A DNA stretch of 64,000 nucleotides from Phenylobacterium sp. J426 (GCF_024699945.1 NZ_JAJOMY010000001.1:744001-808000); one strand, 5' to 3'. Shown: positions 1 through 9,974, counted from the stretch's first letter. Notes: generated from the letters alone by a model not told the origin. Numbers and translations: made by a program.

Positions 1-423
1 TGCCGCGGGGCTTGCGATACTCGGGCGGCACGGCCTCGTCCGGCGTTTCCTCGCGAAGGGCAGGCGCCTGTTTCGGCGTCAGCAGCGGCAGCTTCTGACC
101 GGCCTGCAGGCCGGCCGGCGGCAGGTGGTCGGCGGCCGGAGACGGATTGGTCTGGCTGGAGCCCAGCTGCAGTTGCAGCGACTTGGAGGCCCCCCGCCGC
201 CCATCATGGCGCGCATCATCGCGCCGGCGTCCGGCCCGCCGCCGGCCGTGGGCATCCCGAAGCCGGTTTGGGTCGCCGCGCTCATCCAATAGGTGGCGAC
301 CGGGCCGGTCACCTTCTGCTGCGGCTGGGCCGCGGGCTTGGTCTGGGCGATCGCGCCGGACACGGCGGCTGTGGCCAGCGCGGCAGCGCCCGCGGCGAGC
401 GCCAGCTTGCGTGCGGAAGACAT
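1..423 (-). CDS. exported Met/Gly-rich hypothetical protein, C-terminus cut by window edge
   Basis: Function not recognised. The start at 423 has a good ribosome site (caggag, 6-7 bases upstream). Residues 1-22 form a typical Sec signal peptide (MSSARKLALAAGAAAL..., ending near SGAIAQ), so the product is probably periplasmic or outer-membrane attached. The mature part has an ATYWMSAATQTGFGM stretch and a Met/Gly-rich stretch (MMRAMMGGGG). The frame breaks in a run of G (minus strand) near 188-194; adding one G restores a sensible continuation with SLQLQLGSSQ, then AGQKLPLLTP and a charged Pro-rich segment running off the window. I therefore treat the break as a sequence error. It lies directly downstream of the P1 peptidase gene on the same strand, 44 bases apart. 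Confidence 0.6.
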
Positions 424-467
424 TCTTTCACTCCTGAAACAGCGACGCTCGTGTAACAGCGGTCGGT

Positions 468-1491
468 TCAGGCTGGAAGGTCTCGCCAGCAGCGCACGTC
501 GCTTCCGGCCCACGCCGTCGCGGCATGAACGCCCCGCGCCACCGCGCGCGCCAGGGTGTCGGCGGCGAGAGCGCCCAGTCGCGCCACGGTGAGGTCCGCG
601 GGCGCCTCCAGCCGCCTCCGGCCCGTCGACAGCGCAAAGACGATGTCCCCGTCGAACGGGGCGTGCACCGGACGGATGGCGCGGGCGAGACCGTCCTGCG
701 CCATTACCGCCAACCGCTTGGCCTGGGCCGGAGTCAGAACCGCATCGGTGGCCACGCAGGCGATGGTCGTGTTCCGCGCGGCGTCCGGCCGCTTCGCCAG
801 CCCCCCAGACGTCTGGCTCCGCCGCCAGTCCGGCCGAGCCGAGGCCGCCGAATTCGGCGCCGAGTTCGTAGGGCGCCGCCCAGAACGACCGTCCGCCGGG
901 AGCGACCACCGATCCCCACGAATTCACCGCCACGAGGGCCCCGATCGCATAGCCGTCGTGGCTGGTCACCGACGCCGAGCCGATCCCGCCCTTCAGCGCT
1001 CCGGCCATCGCGCCGAAGCCCGCACCGGCCGTGCCCAGCTGGAAATCCTCACCGGCGCCCAGCGCCGCCATGCGACCCAGGGCGCGGTAGGGCGGCGCCT
1101 CACCCCAGGCCTTGTCGCCGCCATTGGCGATGTCGAAGAGGATCGCCGCCGGGACGACTGGCGACGGCGGAACACCGGGCATCAGTCCGAAGCCACGCCC
1201 CTGCGCGCCCAGCCAGGCGACGACGCCGTCCGCCGCCGCCAGCCCATAGACCGAGCCGCCCGACAGCACGACCGCGTCCACGGCGTCGACCAGGTTCTCC
1301 GGGGCCAGCGCGTCGGTCTCGCGGGTGCCGGGCGCGCCCCCGCGCACGTCCGCGGCGCAGACCGCACGCTCGTCCGGCAGGATCACCGTCACGCCGCTCC
1401 GCACGCGCGCGTCTTCGGCCTGCCCGACTTTCAAGCCCGGCACGTCGGTAATGAGGTTGCGGAGCCCAGGCCTTGCGCGCATCTCGACCAT
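468..1491 (-). CDS. P1 family (DmpA/NylC-type) peptidase, one frameshift
   Basis: Self-processing N-terminal-nucleophile hydrolase of MEROPS family S58 (L-aminopeptidase DmpA, beta-aminopeptidase, nylon-oligomer hydrolase NylC). The N-terminus has the family hallmark ITDVPGLKVGQAED, then VRGGAPGTRETDAL, VVLSGGSVYGLAAADGV and GALVAVNSWGSVV. The expected nucleophile region, AARNTTIACVATDAVLT, and the C-terminal RAIRPVHAPFDGDIVFALSTG are in another frame; removing one G from the run at about 796-801 joins them into one 340-residue protein of normal family length. Start at 1491 is preferred to the GTG at 1527 because GAGGTCGGGG precedes it. Substrate cannot be told from sequence. Cytoplasmic by lack of signal peptide. 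Confidence 0.85.
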
Positions 1492-1571
1492 ACCCCGACC
1501 TCGCACGAGCCGACGCTTGTTGTCCACGCAGGCGGGGCTATGGTCGCCGCCGCCCGCCTCCGGAGTGACCT

Positions 1572-3308
1572 GTGACCGTCAAGACGCGCTTCCTTCCGCT
1601 CGCCCTGTCCGCCCTGCTCATGGCATGCCAGTCGCCGGGCGGACCGGCGGTGTCGGCGGGACCTCCGTCACCTGCTGGGGCCGCGGCCGTGAAGGGCCAG
1701 GCGATGGTCGCCGCCGCCAATCCGTTGGCCGTGGAAGCGGGCCTGCGGGTGTTGCGCGAAGGCGGCTCGGCGATCGACGCCGCGGTCGCGGTCCAGGCTG
1801 TGCTGGGGCTCGTGGAGCCGCAGAGCTCGGGCCTCGGCGGCGGCGCCTTCCTCACATACTACGACGCCCGCACAAAGACGGTCACCGCCTACGACGGCCG
1901 CGAAACCGCGCCCGCCGGCGCCCACGCCCGACATGTTCCTCGATGAGGCGGGCAAGCCGCTCAACCGCGCGGCCGCCGTCCTGTCCGGCCGTTCCACCGG
2001 CGCGCCGGGCGCCGTGGCGATGCTGGCCATGGCCCAGGCCGATCACGGCAAACTGCCCTGGAATCGCCTGTTCCTCGACGCCGAGCGCCTCGCGGATCAG
2101 GGTTTCCCCGCCCCCGGCCGCATGGCCATGTCCGCGGCGAGCCGCTCGCCGCAGGCGTCGACGCCCGACGCGCTCGCCTATTTCACCAAGCCTGACGGGA
2201 CCAAGATCCAAAAGGGCGACACCGTCCGCAATCCGGCCTATGCGGCCACGGTGCGCAAGATCGCCGCCGAGGGTCCCAAGGCCTTGCTGGAAGGTGAGAT
2301 CGGCGAAGCCATCGTCGCCAAGGTCCGTGAAGGCGAGCGGCCCGGCACGCTCACCCTCGAGGACCTCAAGCGCTACAAGCCCCGCAAGGGGCAGGCGCTG
2401 TGCCGGCCGTTCCGGGTCTACATCGTCTGCACGCCCGGCGCGCCGCCGGGCGGACCCGCCGTCCTGCAGGGCCTTGGCCTGCTGGAGCGCACCGACGTCG
2501 CCGCCCATCCCAATGACGCCGAGGGCTGGTACCTCTTCAGCCAGGCCAGCCGGCTGATGTACGCCGATCGCGACCGCTACATCGGCGATCCGGCCTTCGT
2601 GCATGTGCCGATCGAGGGTCTGCTGGAGCCCGCCTACCTCGATCAGCGCGCCAAACTGATCGGCCCCGTCGCCAGCCCGACGGCCCCGCCCGCAGGCACG
2701 CCGCGCGGAGCCCAGGCCCGGGCCCCGGATCAGACGAAGGAGCCTGCCGGCACCACCCATTTTGTGGTCGTCGACCGCGCCGGCAACGTCGTGTCCATGA
2801 CCACCACAGTGGAGAGCATCTTCGGCTCCGGCCGGATGGTCCACGGCTTCTTCCTGAACAACCAGCTCACGGACTTTTCCTTCTCGCCGACTGACAAGGA
2901 CGGCGCGCCCATCGCCAATGCGGTGGGCCCGGGCAAGCGGCCACGTTCGTCGATGGCGCCGGCCATCGTGCTCGACCGCAACCGCAACTTCGTCGCTGCG
3001 GTGGGCTCCCCGGCGGCCCGGCGATCCTGGCCTATAATCTCAAGGCCCTCGTCGCCATGCTCGACTGGAAGATGCCGGTGCAGGAGGCGATCAGCCTGCC
3101 GAACCTGATCGCGTCCGGGACCTTCTATGCGGCCGAGGTCGACAAGTTCTCGCCCGAGATCGCCCAAGGCCTGGCGGCCAAGGGCATCGTGCTGCGCTCG
3201 GGCGCAGGGGCCGAAGGCTCGGGCCTGCACGGGATCGAGATGACGCGGCAGGGTCTTCGCGGCGGCGCCGATCCGCGGCGCGAGGGCGTTGCTGTCTTGC
3301 TGGACTAG
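1572..3308 (+). CDS. ggt: gamma-glutamyltranspeptidase lipoprotein, two frameshifts
   Basis: Hydrolyses or transfers the gamma-glutamyl group of glutathione in the periplasm; member of the autoprocessing Ntn-hydrolase family. A GTG start gives a lipoprotein signal with the lipobox LLMAC. Family motifs follow in order: MVAAANPLAVEAGLRVLREGGSAIDAAVA, GLGGGAFLTYYD, and the autocleavage Thr in PAGTTHFVVVDRAGNVVSM. The frame is lost at about 1920 (one C too many; should read APAGATPDMFLDEAG) and at about 3012 (one C too few; should read GSPGGPAILAYNLKALVAML). Repaired length is 578 residues, normal for the family. It is divergent from the P1 peptidase gene and convergent with the histidine kinase. 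Confidence 0.92.
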
Positions 3309-3317
3309 CGCGCGCGC

Positions 3318-4802
3318 CTAGGCCGGATTCTTCGTCCGCCTCCGGCGTGCCGTCGCCTTCGTCGGCGCGCCGGGCAGGCGGATTTCGAAGGTTGCGCCTT
3401 CGGGCCCGGTGGACGCCAGGGTCAGCTCGCCGCCGTGCCCGATCGCGAGCTCCCGAGCGATGGCCAGGCCCAGCCCGGCGCCGTCCGGCCGTCCAGAGCC
3501 CGCGAACGGCTGGAACAGCCGCTCGCGCACCCGCTCTGGGATGCCAGGTCCGTTGTCCGAGACCCGTATCACGGAGGCGTTCGGAGCACTTTCCAGCGCC
3601 ACCTCGATGCGCCCCTGCCGCTGGCGGCCGTCCTGGTGCTCGATCGCCTGGCGGGCGTTGCGGAACAGGTTGACCAGGATGCGGTGGAGCTGGTCCGGAT
3701 CGGCCAAGACCTGGTCCGAGCTGTCCATGTGGCGCACCAGGCGCAGCCCGCGCTCGGTGACCCCGGCCTCGAAGGCCGCTTCGTCCACCGCATCGGCCAG
3801 CCGCAGCGGCCTGGGTTCGGGCGCCGCCTCCTGGGTCTTGCCGTAGGTCAGCACGTCCGAGGCCAGCTTCACCGCTCGGTCCAGCGCCCGCTCCAGCCTC
3901 GGCAGCGCCTGGCTGACCTTCGGGTCCTTCAGGGCCGCCAGCCGCTCCGACGCGATCTGGGCCGAAGTCAGCATGTTCTTGAGGTCGTGGTTGATCTTGG
4001 CCACCGCCTCGCCCAGCGCGGCGAGCCGGGCGCGGGAGTTCAGCGCTGCGCGCAGGTCGGCCTGCATCCGGTCGAGCTCCGCCTCGGCGCGGCCGATCTC
4101 GTCGCGGCGACCCGACAGCTCCACCCGCGCGCTGGGGTCTTCCGGGTCGGCCCGGAAGCGCTCCATCGCGTAGGTGATCCGCTGCATGGGCCGCACGAGG
4201 AACAGGTTCAGCGCCACGAACACCAGCACGCCGGCGAGGGTCGAGACGAAGGCCACGATGGCCAGCAGACGCCAGAGGTAGCTCGCGAGCGCCCGCTTCA
4301 GCTCGGTGTCGACGGCGACGAACTCGATGAACTCCGCCTCCCGGAAGCGGGGTTCGGCCACCACCCGGACGCGGCGCCCTTCGGGGCCGAAGATCGTCCG
4401 GAAGGGCGCGAACAGGCCAAGGCCGGCCGCCCGCGGCCGCAGGTCCACCAGATAGGGCGCTTCGGCCGGACGCGCGCCTGCGAACACCAGCGAACGCACG
4501 CCGTCCACCGAGATGGCCACGATCTCGACGCCTGCGCCTTCGAGGAGCTGGGTCTTGAGCTGCTCACTGACGACGCGGTCAGGCGCGACCTCGGGCGCAA
4601 GGGACGCCAGCTCGGCGGCCCGCACCCGGTCCAGCAGCCACTGGCGTTCATAGGCGGAGAGCGTCGGAGGAATGGCGATCAAGCCGCCCAAGAGGGCGAA
4701 CAGCACCGTGAGCACCAGCAGGCGTGCGGAAAGGCCGCCGGGCCAGAAGATGCGGCGCCTGCTCCTTTCGGGAGGCTCCTTGGGCGCAGAGGCGTCCGCC
4801 AT
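3318..4802 (-). CDS. membrane sensor histidine kinase (HAMP, HisKA, HATPase)
   Basis: Two-component sensor of about 494 residues. Order seen: cytoplasmic N-tail, membrane helix (ARLLVLTVLFALLGGLIAI), a periplasmic sensor region of about 150 residues with no recognised fold, second membrane helix (LLAIVAFVSTLAGVLVFVAL), HAMP (LVRPMQRITYAMERF), then dimerisation helix with phospho-acceptor His in KINHDLKNMLTSAQ, N-box LVNLFRNARQAIEH, G1 box VSDNGPGIPERV and G2 box GAGLGLAIARELAIGHGG. The tail is Arg/Lys-rich. Start at 4802 has GGAG five bases upstream; an in-frame start at 4868 lacks one. No response regulator is adjacent, so this is an orphan kinase; its signal is unknown. Confidence 0.9.
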   Translation of the reverse strand: MADASAPKEPPERSRRRIFWPGGLSARLLVLTVLFALLGGLIAIPPTLSAYERQWLLDRVRAAELASLAPEVAPDRVVSEQLKTQLLEGAGVEIVAISVDGVRSLVFAGARPAEAPYLVDLRPRAAGLGLFAPFRTIFGPEGRRVRVVAEPRFREAEFIEFVAVDTELKRALASYLWRLLAIVAFVSTLAGVLVFVALNLFLVRPMQRITYAMERFRADPEDPSARVELSGRRDEIGRAEAELDRMQADLRAALNSRARLAALGEAVAKINHDLKNMLTSAQIASERLAALKDPKVSQALPRLERALDRAVKLASDVLTYGKTQEAAPEPRPLRLADAVDEAAFEAGVTERGLRLVRHMDSSDQVLADPDQLHRILVNLFRNARQAIEHQDGRQRQGRIEVALESAPNASVIRVSDNGPGIPERVRERLFQPFAGSGRPDGAGLGLAIARELAIGHGGELTLASTGPEGATFEIRLPGAPTKATARRRRTKNPA

Positions 4803-4874
4803 GATCTCCGAGTTAATCCGTAAGCCCTGCCAGAGCAACGCGGGGGAAACCCGTGAGGCTTCCGGCAAGCTGCG

Positions 4875-5919
4875 CTATTTCGCGCCTACCGCCGCGCTGA
4901 GCGAGCGGAAACCGTCCGCCTGCAATCTCTGAGCGAGCTCACGCTTGATCCGCGTCACCAGGGCGGGCCCCTCGAACACCAGGGCCGAATAGAGCTGCAC
5001 GGCGGACGCGCCGGCGCGGATCTTGGCGTAGGCGTCGGCGCCGGAGGCTATGCCGCCCGCCCCGATCAGCACCAGCCGTCCGGCCGAAACCTCGGCGAAC
5101 CGCGCCAGCACCTGCGTGGACAGCGCCATCAGCGGCGCTCCGGACATGCCGCCCGCCTCATCCCGGAAGCGCGACTTGAGCCCCTCGCGGCCGAGCGTCG
5201 TGTTCGAGACGATGATCCCGGAAAGACCATGCGCCGCCACCACCTCGGTGATGCTCTCGACCTCGCCGTCCTCCAGGTCGGGTGCGACCTTCAGGAACAT
5301 CGGGACCAGCCCCGCCGCGGGCAGGCCGTCACGCGCCTCGGCGATCCTCCCCAGAAGTTCCTCCAGCGCCGCCCGGGTCTGGAGGGCCCTCAGTCCCGGC
5401 GTGTTCGGCGAGGAGATGTTGAGGGTGAAGTAGCTCGCCAGCCCCCACAGCCGCGTCAGCCCGGTGACGTAGTCGCCGACCTCGATCTTCGGAATCCTTG
5501 TTGGCTCCGATATTGGCGCCAACCACGCCAGGGCCGCGGCGCGCGAGCCGACCGGCGAAGGCCTCAAGCCCCTCATTGTTGAAGCCCATGCGGTTGATCA
5601 CCGCCCGATCCTCGGTGAGCCGGAACAGCCGTGGACGGGGGTTTCCCGCCTGCGGTTTCGGGGTGACGGTGCCGCACTCCACGAAGCCGAAGCCGGCCTT
5701 CAGCATGGGGCCGAAGACCTCGGCGTTCTTGTCGAAGCCGGGCGCCAGGCCGACCGGATTTGGCAGCGTGAGCCCGGCCACTGCGGTCGAGAGGATCGGA
5801 TCGTCTGGGGCGCCGTGCGGTCCCAGGCCCGCCTTCAACCCGCGGATGGCGAGGCGATGGGCGTCCTCGGGATCGAGCCCCCGCAATGCCCGCGTCGCCA
5901 GGCCGTGCAGCGCGCTCAC
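4875..5919 (-). CDS. pyrD: dihydroorotate dehydrogenase, class 2, one frameshift
   Basis: Oxidises dihydroorotate to orotate with quinone as acceptor, fourth step of pyrimidine synthesis; FMN enzyme bound to the inner membrane. N-terminal half has [34 protein letters not shown] and [10 protein letters not shown]; the C-terminal half has the catalytic Ser in [14 protein letters not shown], then SGIIVSNTT and the phosphate-binding IGAGGI. The halves are in different frames: removing one base in the gacctc at about 5479 yields [20 protein letters not shown], the usual alphaproteobacterial sequence, giving 347 residues. Its ATG overlaps the stop of the DUF952 gene by four bases, so pyrD is the last gene of a SixA-DUF952-pyrD operon. 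Confidence 0.93.
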
Positions 5920-6257
5920 GCCAGGACTCCGACCTGCGGCACGCCGTCCGCGTCCAGCGGCGCTTCCGTCACCGCGCGAACCTGAGCCATATCCAGCGCG
6001 CCGTAGAGGTGCGGGAAGAGGTCGCCGCCGCGTGACGGTTCGAACTTCAGCGCGGGCCCGAGGTCCTCGGTCTCGACCTCGAGCACCACGAGATCAGACT
6101 GCCCGGCGAAGTGTCGCCGTGCGGTCTCCTGCGCCTGCGCGGCGGTCGAGAAGTGGATGAAGCCGTCCGCGACGTCGATCTCGGAGCCCTCGAAGCGGCC
6201 GGACGCCTGCGCCGCGGCCCAGTCGGCCCGCGGCAGGATCTTGTAGATCCGGCTCAT
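5916..6257 (-). CDS. DUF952 family protein
   Basis: Small cytosolic protein of 113 residues, family DUF952, function not established. The family signature is seen: [14 protein letters not shown] near the start, [41 protein letters not shown] and a central FPHLYGAL. Both ends overlap neighbours by four bases (ATGA), upstream with the SixA-like gene and downstream with pyrD, which indicates translational coupling. In alphaproteobacteria this gene commonly sits before pyrD, but no biochemical link to pyrimidine synthesis can be read from the sequence. Confidence 0.9.
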   Translation of the reverse strand: MSRIYKILPRADWAAAQASGRFEGSEIDVADGFIHFSTAAQAQETARRHFAGQSDLVVLEVETEDLGPALKFEPSRGGDLFPHLYGALDMAQVRAVTEAPLDADGVPQVGVLA

Positions 6258-6751
6258 CGCGGCGGGTCGGGATAGAACAGGCCGCCGAAGCTCGGACGGC
6301 CGTTCGCGTCGAACAGGAACACCGACGTCGCCGCCGGCGGGAACTTGCGCTGGGCCTGGTTGATCAGGTCGGAGGGCGCCGAGCCCTCCATCAGCAGCTG
6401 GATGGTCAGCTCCTGCAGGCCCGGATTGTGCGCCACGATCATTACCGTGTCTGCGGCCTTGCCTGCGGCCTTCGCGGCGTGGCGCAGGGCGCCGGAATCG
6501 GCATGGTACAGATCGGGCTCGAAGCGGACGTCTGCGTCGGGGAAGGTCTTGGCCATCGCCTCCCAGGTGTCGCGCGTGCGGGCCGAGGTCGAGACCAGGA
6601 CCACATCGGGCCGGAAGCCCAGGTCGTCCAGGCTGGCTCCCATGGCGGCCGATTCCAGCACGCCGCGCGGCGCGAGGCGTCGGTCGAAGTCGTCGCCGCT
6701 CAGCGAATCCGGTTCGGCCTTGCCGTGCCGGAAGAGGATCAGCCGCTGCAT
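6254..6751 (-). CDS. SixA-like histidine phosphatase
   Basis: Histidine phosphatase superfamily, SixA-like branch, about 165 residues. The catalytic RHG motif is at residues 8-10 (LILFRHGKAEPD), with the second catalytic His in MIVAHNPGLQEL and the conserved STSARTRDTWEAM. SixA of E. coli dephosphorylates phosphohistidine of phosphotransfer proteins; whether this one does so is inference. Start at 6751 is supported by AGGA upstream. It opens the operon with DUF952 and pyrD. Confidence 0.88.
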   Translation of the reverse strand: MQRLILFRHGKAEPDSLSGDDFDRRLAPRGVLESAAMGASLDDLGFRPDVVLVSTSARTRDTWEAMAKTFPDADVRFEPDLYHADSGALRHAAKAAGKAADTVMIVAHNPGLQELTIQLLMEGSAPSDLINQAQRKFPPAATSVFLFDANGRPSFGGLFYPDPPR

Positions 6752-6840
6752 GAGGAATCCTTGGCCCGTGCGCCTTCTAGCCGAGCGCGGCGGCGCTGCA
6801 AGCCATTGACAGGGAAAGGCCCGGGCGGTCCAAGGCGGCC

Positions 6841-7998
6841 ATGACGGCGCAAGCCCAGATCGGCGGGAGCTTCGAGACGGGCGGCGGGACCTGGCGGTTC
6901 CCGGCGAACCAGCCATTGCACCTGGACTCCGGCGGCCGGATCGCGCCGCTGGAGATCGCCTACAAGACGTACGGCCAGCTGAACGAGACCAGGTCCAACG
7001 CCGTGCTCGTCTGCCATGCGCTCACGGGCGATCAGCACCTGGCCTCCACCCACCCCGTCACAGGCAAGCCCGGCTGGTGGAGCCGCGTCGTGGGCCCTGG
7101 CCTGCCGCTCGACCCCGAGCGCTACTTCATCGTCTGCACCAATGTGGTCGGCGGCTGCATGGGCACGACGGGCCCGGCCAGCACCAACCCCGAAACCGGG
7201 GACCCCTACGGCCTCGCCTTCCCGGTCATCACCATCGCGGACATGGTCCGCGCCCAGGCCATGTTGATCGAGGCTCTGGGAATCGAGACCCTGTTCGCCG
7301 TCGTCGGCGGGTCCATGGGCGGCATGCAGGTGTTGCAGTGGGCGGCGGATTATCCGGAGAGACTGTTCAGCGCCGTCTGCATCGCCGCCGCGCCGCGCCA
7401 TTCGGCGCAGAACATCGCCTTCCACGAGGTGGGCCGCCAGGCGATCATGGCCGATCCCAACTGGGTCGGCGGCGCCTATCTGAAGGCCGGCGTGCGCCCC
7501 GAGAAGGGTCTCGCCGTGGCGCGGATGGCCGCGCACATCACCTACCTCTCCGAGCCCGCCCTGCAGCGGAAGTTCGGCCGCGAACTGCAGCGGGACGGCC
7601 TCTCCTGGGGCTTCGACGCCGACTTCCAAGTGGAAAGCTATCTGCGGCACCAGGGCGCCAGCTTTGTCGATCGCTTCGATGCCAACAGCTACCTCTACAT
7701 CACCCGCGCGCTCGACTACTTCGATCTGGCCGGCCAGGCCGGCGGCTCGCTGGCCGAGGCGTTCCGCAAGGCGCGCGGGGTGAAGTTCTGCGTGCTCTCG
7801 TTCTCGTCCGACTGGCTCTATCCGACCGCCGAAAGCCGCGACATCGTCCGCGCCCTCAACGCCGCCGGCTGCCGGGCCAGCTTCGTCGAGATCGAGAGCG
7901 ACAAGGGCCACGACGCCTTCTTCCTCGACGAGCCGCAACTCGACGCCACCCTGCGCGGCTTCCTGGCCGCCCAGGCCTCCGCCCGTGGACTGGCCTGA
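6841..7998 (+). CDS. metX: homoserine O-acetyltransferase
   Basis: Transfers acetyl from acetyl-CoA to homoserine, committing it to methionine. An alpha/beta-hydrolase fold protein of 385 residues, normal length. Catalytic triad visible: Ser158 in [10 protein letters not shown], Asp in SFSSDWLYP, His in [11 protein letters not shown]; the oxyanion and substrate segment [11 protein letters not shown] is also present. Although the family includes succinyltransferases, I cannot decide acyl-donor preference by eye. Divergent from the SixA operon with 89 bases between; I looked there for a SAM-II riboswitch and saw none. Followed by metW, which is the standard alphaproteobacterial metXW pair. Confidence 0.95.
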   Translation: MTAQAQIGGSFETGGGTWRFPANQPLHLDSGGRIAPLEIAYKTYGQLNETRSNAVLVCHALTGDQHLASTHPVTGKPGWWSRVVGPGLPLDPERYFIVCTNVVGGCMGTTGPASTNPETGDPYGLAFPVITIADMVRAQAMLIEALGIETLFAVVGGSMGGMQVLQWAADYPERLFSAVCIAAAPRHSAQNIAFHEVGRQAIMADPNWVGGAYLKAGVRPEKGLAVARMAAHITYLSEPALQRKFGRELQRDGLSWGFDADFQVESYLRHQGASFVDRFDANSYLYITRALDYFDLAGQAGGSLAEAFRKARGVKFCVLSFSSDWLYPTAESRDIVRALNAAGCRASFVEIESDKGHDAFFLDEPQLDATLRGFLAAQASARGLA

Positions 7999-8008
7999 TG
8001 GGACGGGC

Positions 8009-8722
8009 ATGACCGCGATGCGCGAAGACTTCCGCGAGATCCTGCGCCTGGTGCGCCCCGGCGCCCGCGTCCTCGACGTCGGCTGCGGCGAGGGCGAGTT
8101 GCTGGAGCTGCTGACCCGCGAGAAGCGCGTCGACGGCCAGGGCCTGGAGATCAGCCCCGAGGGCGTCTCCGCGTGCCTCGCCCGCGGCCTGGCGGTCGTG
8201 CAGGGCGACGGCGATCGCGACCTGGACCACTTCCCGACGCGCGCCTTCGACTACGCGATCCTTTCCAAGACCCTGCAGCAGATGCGCGAGCCGCGGCACG
8301 TGCTTTCCGAACTGCTGCGCATCGCCGACCAGGCGGTCGTCTCGGTGCCGAACTTCGGCCATTGGAAGGTCCGCTGGGCGCTGCTGTCGCGCGGCCGCAT
8401 GCCGGAAACCGGGGCGCTGCCCGAGCCTTGGTGGTCGACGCCCAACATCCACCTCTGCACGCTGCGCGACTTCACCACGCTCTGCGAGGAGTTGGACCTG
8501 CGCATCGACGCCTGCGCGGCCCTGGAAGGCGGCAGGCCCGCGCGCCCCATCGACCCAGCCAAGCCGATCGAGAACTGGCGCGCCGAGACGGCGCTGTTCC
8601 TGCTGAGCCGAAGGACCGAGGCCGCGCCCGAGGGCATGCCGCAGAACCTGTTCGGAGAGGTCGAGCTGCCGACGCCGGAGGGCCTCGCGCCGAGGCCCCG
8701 GCGGAAGAAGGCGCGAGCCTAG
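8009..8722 (+). CDS. metW: methionine biosynthesis protein MetW
   Basis: Methyltransferase-fold protein needed with MetX for methionine synthesis in alpha-, beta- and some gammaproteobacteria. SAM-like binding motif I is RVLDVGCGEGELL near residues 22-34; family motifs RAFDYAILSKTLQQMREPRHVL and SVPNFGHWKVRW follow, and the typical PEPWWSTPNIHLCTLRDF is present. Start chosen at 8009, after GGGACGGG and 10 bases past the metX stop; a GTG at 7985 inside metX is possible but less likely. The C-terminal tail is Arg/Lys-rich (RPRRKKARA) and overlaps the convergent P-II gene by four bases. Confidence 0.94.
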   Translation: MTAMREDFREILRLVRPGARVLDVGCGEGELLELLTREKRVDGQGLEISPEGVSACLARGLAVVQGDGDRDLDHFPTRAFDYAILSKTLQQMREPRHVLSELLRIADQAVVSVPNFGHWKVRWALLSRGRMPETGALPEPWWSTPNIHLCTLRDFTTLCEELDLRIDACAALEGGRPARPIDPAKPIENWRAETALFLLSRRTEAAPEGMPQNLFGEVELPTPEGLAPRPRRKKARA

Positions 8723-9063
8723 CCCGCGATCGCCGCCGCGCCGGTCTCGCCCGTGCGGATGCGCAGCGCCTGTTCGAGGTCGATCACGAACACCTTGCCG
8801 TCACCGATCTTGCCGGTGTTGGCCGAGGCCTGGATCGCCTCGATCACCTTGTCGACGATGTCGGCCGGCGCGGCGATCTCGAGCTTCACCTTCGGAAGCA
8901 GCTTCACCTCGTACTCGGCCCCTCGATAGACCTCGGTCTTGCCGCGCTGGCGGCCGTAGCCCCGCACCTCGGTGACGGTAAGGCCCGAGGCGCCCGCCTC
9001 TGTGACTGCATCCAGCACCGCATCGAGGCGGCTGGGCTTGATGACCGCGATGATCAGCTTCAT
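8719..9063 (-). CDS. P-II family nitrogen regulator
   Basis: Trimeric nitrogen and 2-oxoglutarate sensor of 114 residues. Tyr51, the uridylylation site at the T-loop tip, is present in RGAEYEVKLLPK; the two PROSITE regions are seen as GYGRQRGKTEVYRG and TGKIGDGKVFV. The first residues MKLIIAVIKP are canonical. There is no glnA or amtB next to it, so GlnB or GlnK cannot be assigned by context. It runs tail to tail with metW (4-base overlap). An odd small tail, TGETGAAAIAG, replaces the usual ending. Confidence 0.93.
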   Translation of the reverse strand: MKLIIAVIKPSRLDAVLDAVTEAGASGLTVTEVRGYGRQRGKTEVYRGAEYEVKLLPKVKLEIAAPADIVDKVIEAIQASANTGKIGDGKVFVIDLEQALRIRTGETGAAAIAG

Positions 9064-9094
9064 GCGCCACGCGACTCCGGTTTCCGCAATGAAG

Positions 9095-9910
9095 CTAAGG
9101 CTTTCGCGGCCTCTTCGCCAAGACCTCCCGCGCCGTGGCGGCCTTCGGCGCCGCCGAAACGGGCGCCGCGACCACAGGCGCCCGCGAGGTCACGCCGGCC
9201 GGCCGCGGCGCGAGCACCGGTCGCGCGACGCCGGCTCGCACGCGATGGCCCTTCGGCTTGACCGCATAGGTCTGCTTCACCGCCTCCATCAGCACCAGGC
9301 CGGCGAAACCGGGCCACAGGCGCGAGCCGGCCTGCTCGAAACCCTCGGCCCAGCGCGCCATCCAGGCCACCGGCGGCACATACAGCGCCCGGGTCCAGCC
9401 CGATGGCTCGAGCTCGGCCTCCCGCAGCAGTTCGGCCAACTGACCGCGGCTGTACGGTCGTCCGTGCCCAAGCGGCGTCTTCTCGGTGTTGGCCCAGAGC
9501 CCATTGCGCGAGGTCACCGTCACGATCACCCGGCCGGACGGCGCCAGCACCTGCCACACCTCCTTCAGCAGGGCGACGGGATCGGCGCTCTCCTCGATGG
9601 CGTGGATCACCAGGATCCGGTCGAACAGCGCGTTGCGGAACGGCAGGGCGTCCTCGGGTGTCAGAACCGCGAGATTCCGCCCGTCGTGCGGCCAGATCTC
9701 GACCCCTTGCTGCGCCGGCATGGCGGCCACGACCCGCCGCGCCGTCTGCCGGAACGGGCCGACGAAGGGCGTGCCGTAGCCCAGGGCCAGGACATCCAGG
9801 CCGTGGGCGTCGCCCCAGGCTTCGACCAGTTTGCGCTCGACCATGGCGCGAGCCGCCCGGCCGAGGTCCGAGCCGTAGAACTGGCGGAGTTCGAGGACGT
9901 CCCTTCGCAT
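9095..9910 (-). CDS. class I SAM-dependent methyltransferase with disordered C-tail
   Basis: Methyltransferase_11-like protein of 271 residues. Motif I is LDVLALGYGTPFVGPF (divergent, no classic GxGxG), then the post-motif region LPFRNALFDRILVIHAIEESADPVALLKEVWQVLAPSGRVIVTV, typical of class I enzymes. Residues from about 215 on are Pro/Ala/Arg-rich and look disordered. It is divergent from gloB with 64 bases between; a methyltransferase next to gloB is a recurring alphaproteobacterial pairing. Substrate unknown. Confidence 0.82.
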   Translation of the reverse strand: MRRDVLELRQFYGSDLGRAARAMVERKLVEAWGDAHGLDVLALGYGTPFVGPFRQTARRVVAAMPAQQGVEIWPHDGRNLAVLTPEDALPFRNALFDRILVIHAIEESADPVALLKEVWQVLAPSGRVIVTVTSRNGLWANTEKTPLGHGRPYSRGQLAELLREAELEPSGWTRALYVPPVAWMARWAEGFEQAGSRLWPGFAGLVLMEAVKQTYAVKPKGHRVRAGVARPVLAPRPAGVTSRAPVVAAPVSAAPKAATAREVLAKRPRKP

Positions 9911-9974
9911 CGCTCCCGAGGTATGCTCGACGCAGCCTTACGACCAGCCTAAACCGGTTGCAGGAGATCGGAAC

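Noticed and set aside
3435..4823. Long plus-strand frame opposite the histidine kinase
   Set aside because: His/Arg/Gln/Gly-rich translation with no motifs, a shadow of the kinase gene in GC-rich DNA; many similar antisense frames were dropped.
6752..6840. SAM-II riboswitch before metX
   Set aside because: The 89-base gap lacks the SAM-II conserved core and pseudoknot partners.
6739..8010. 423-residue frame opposite metX
   Set aside because: Same reason: antisense shadow, no family features, metX is certain.
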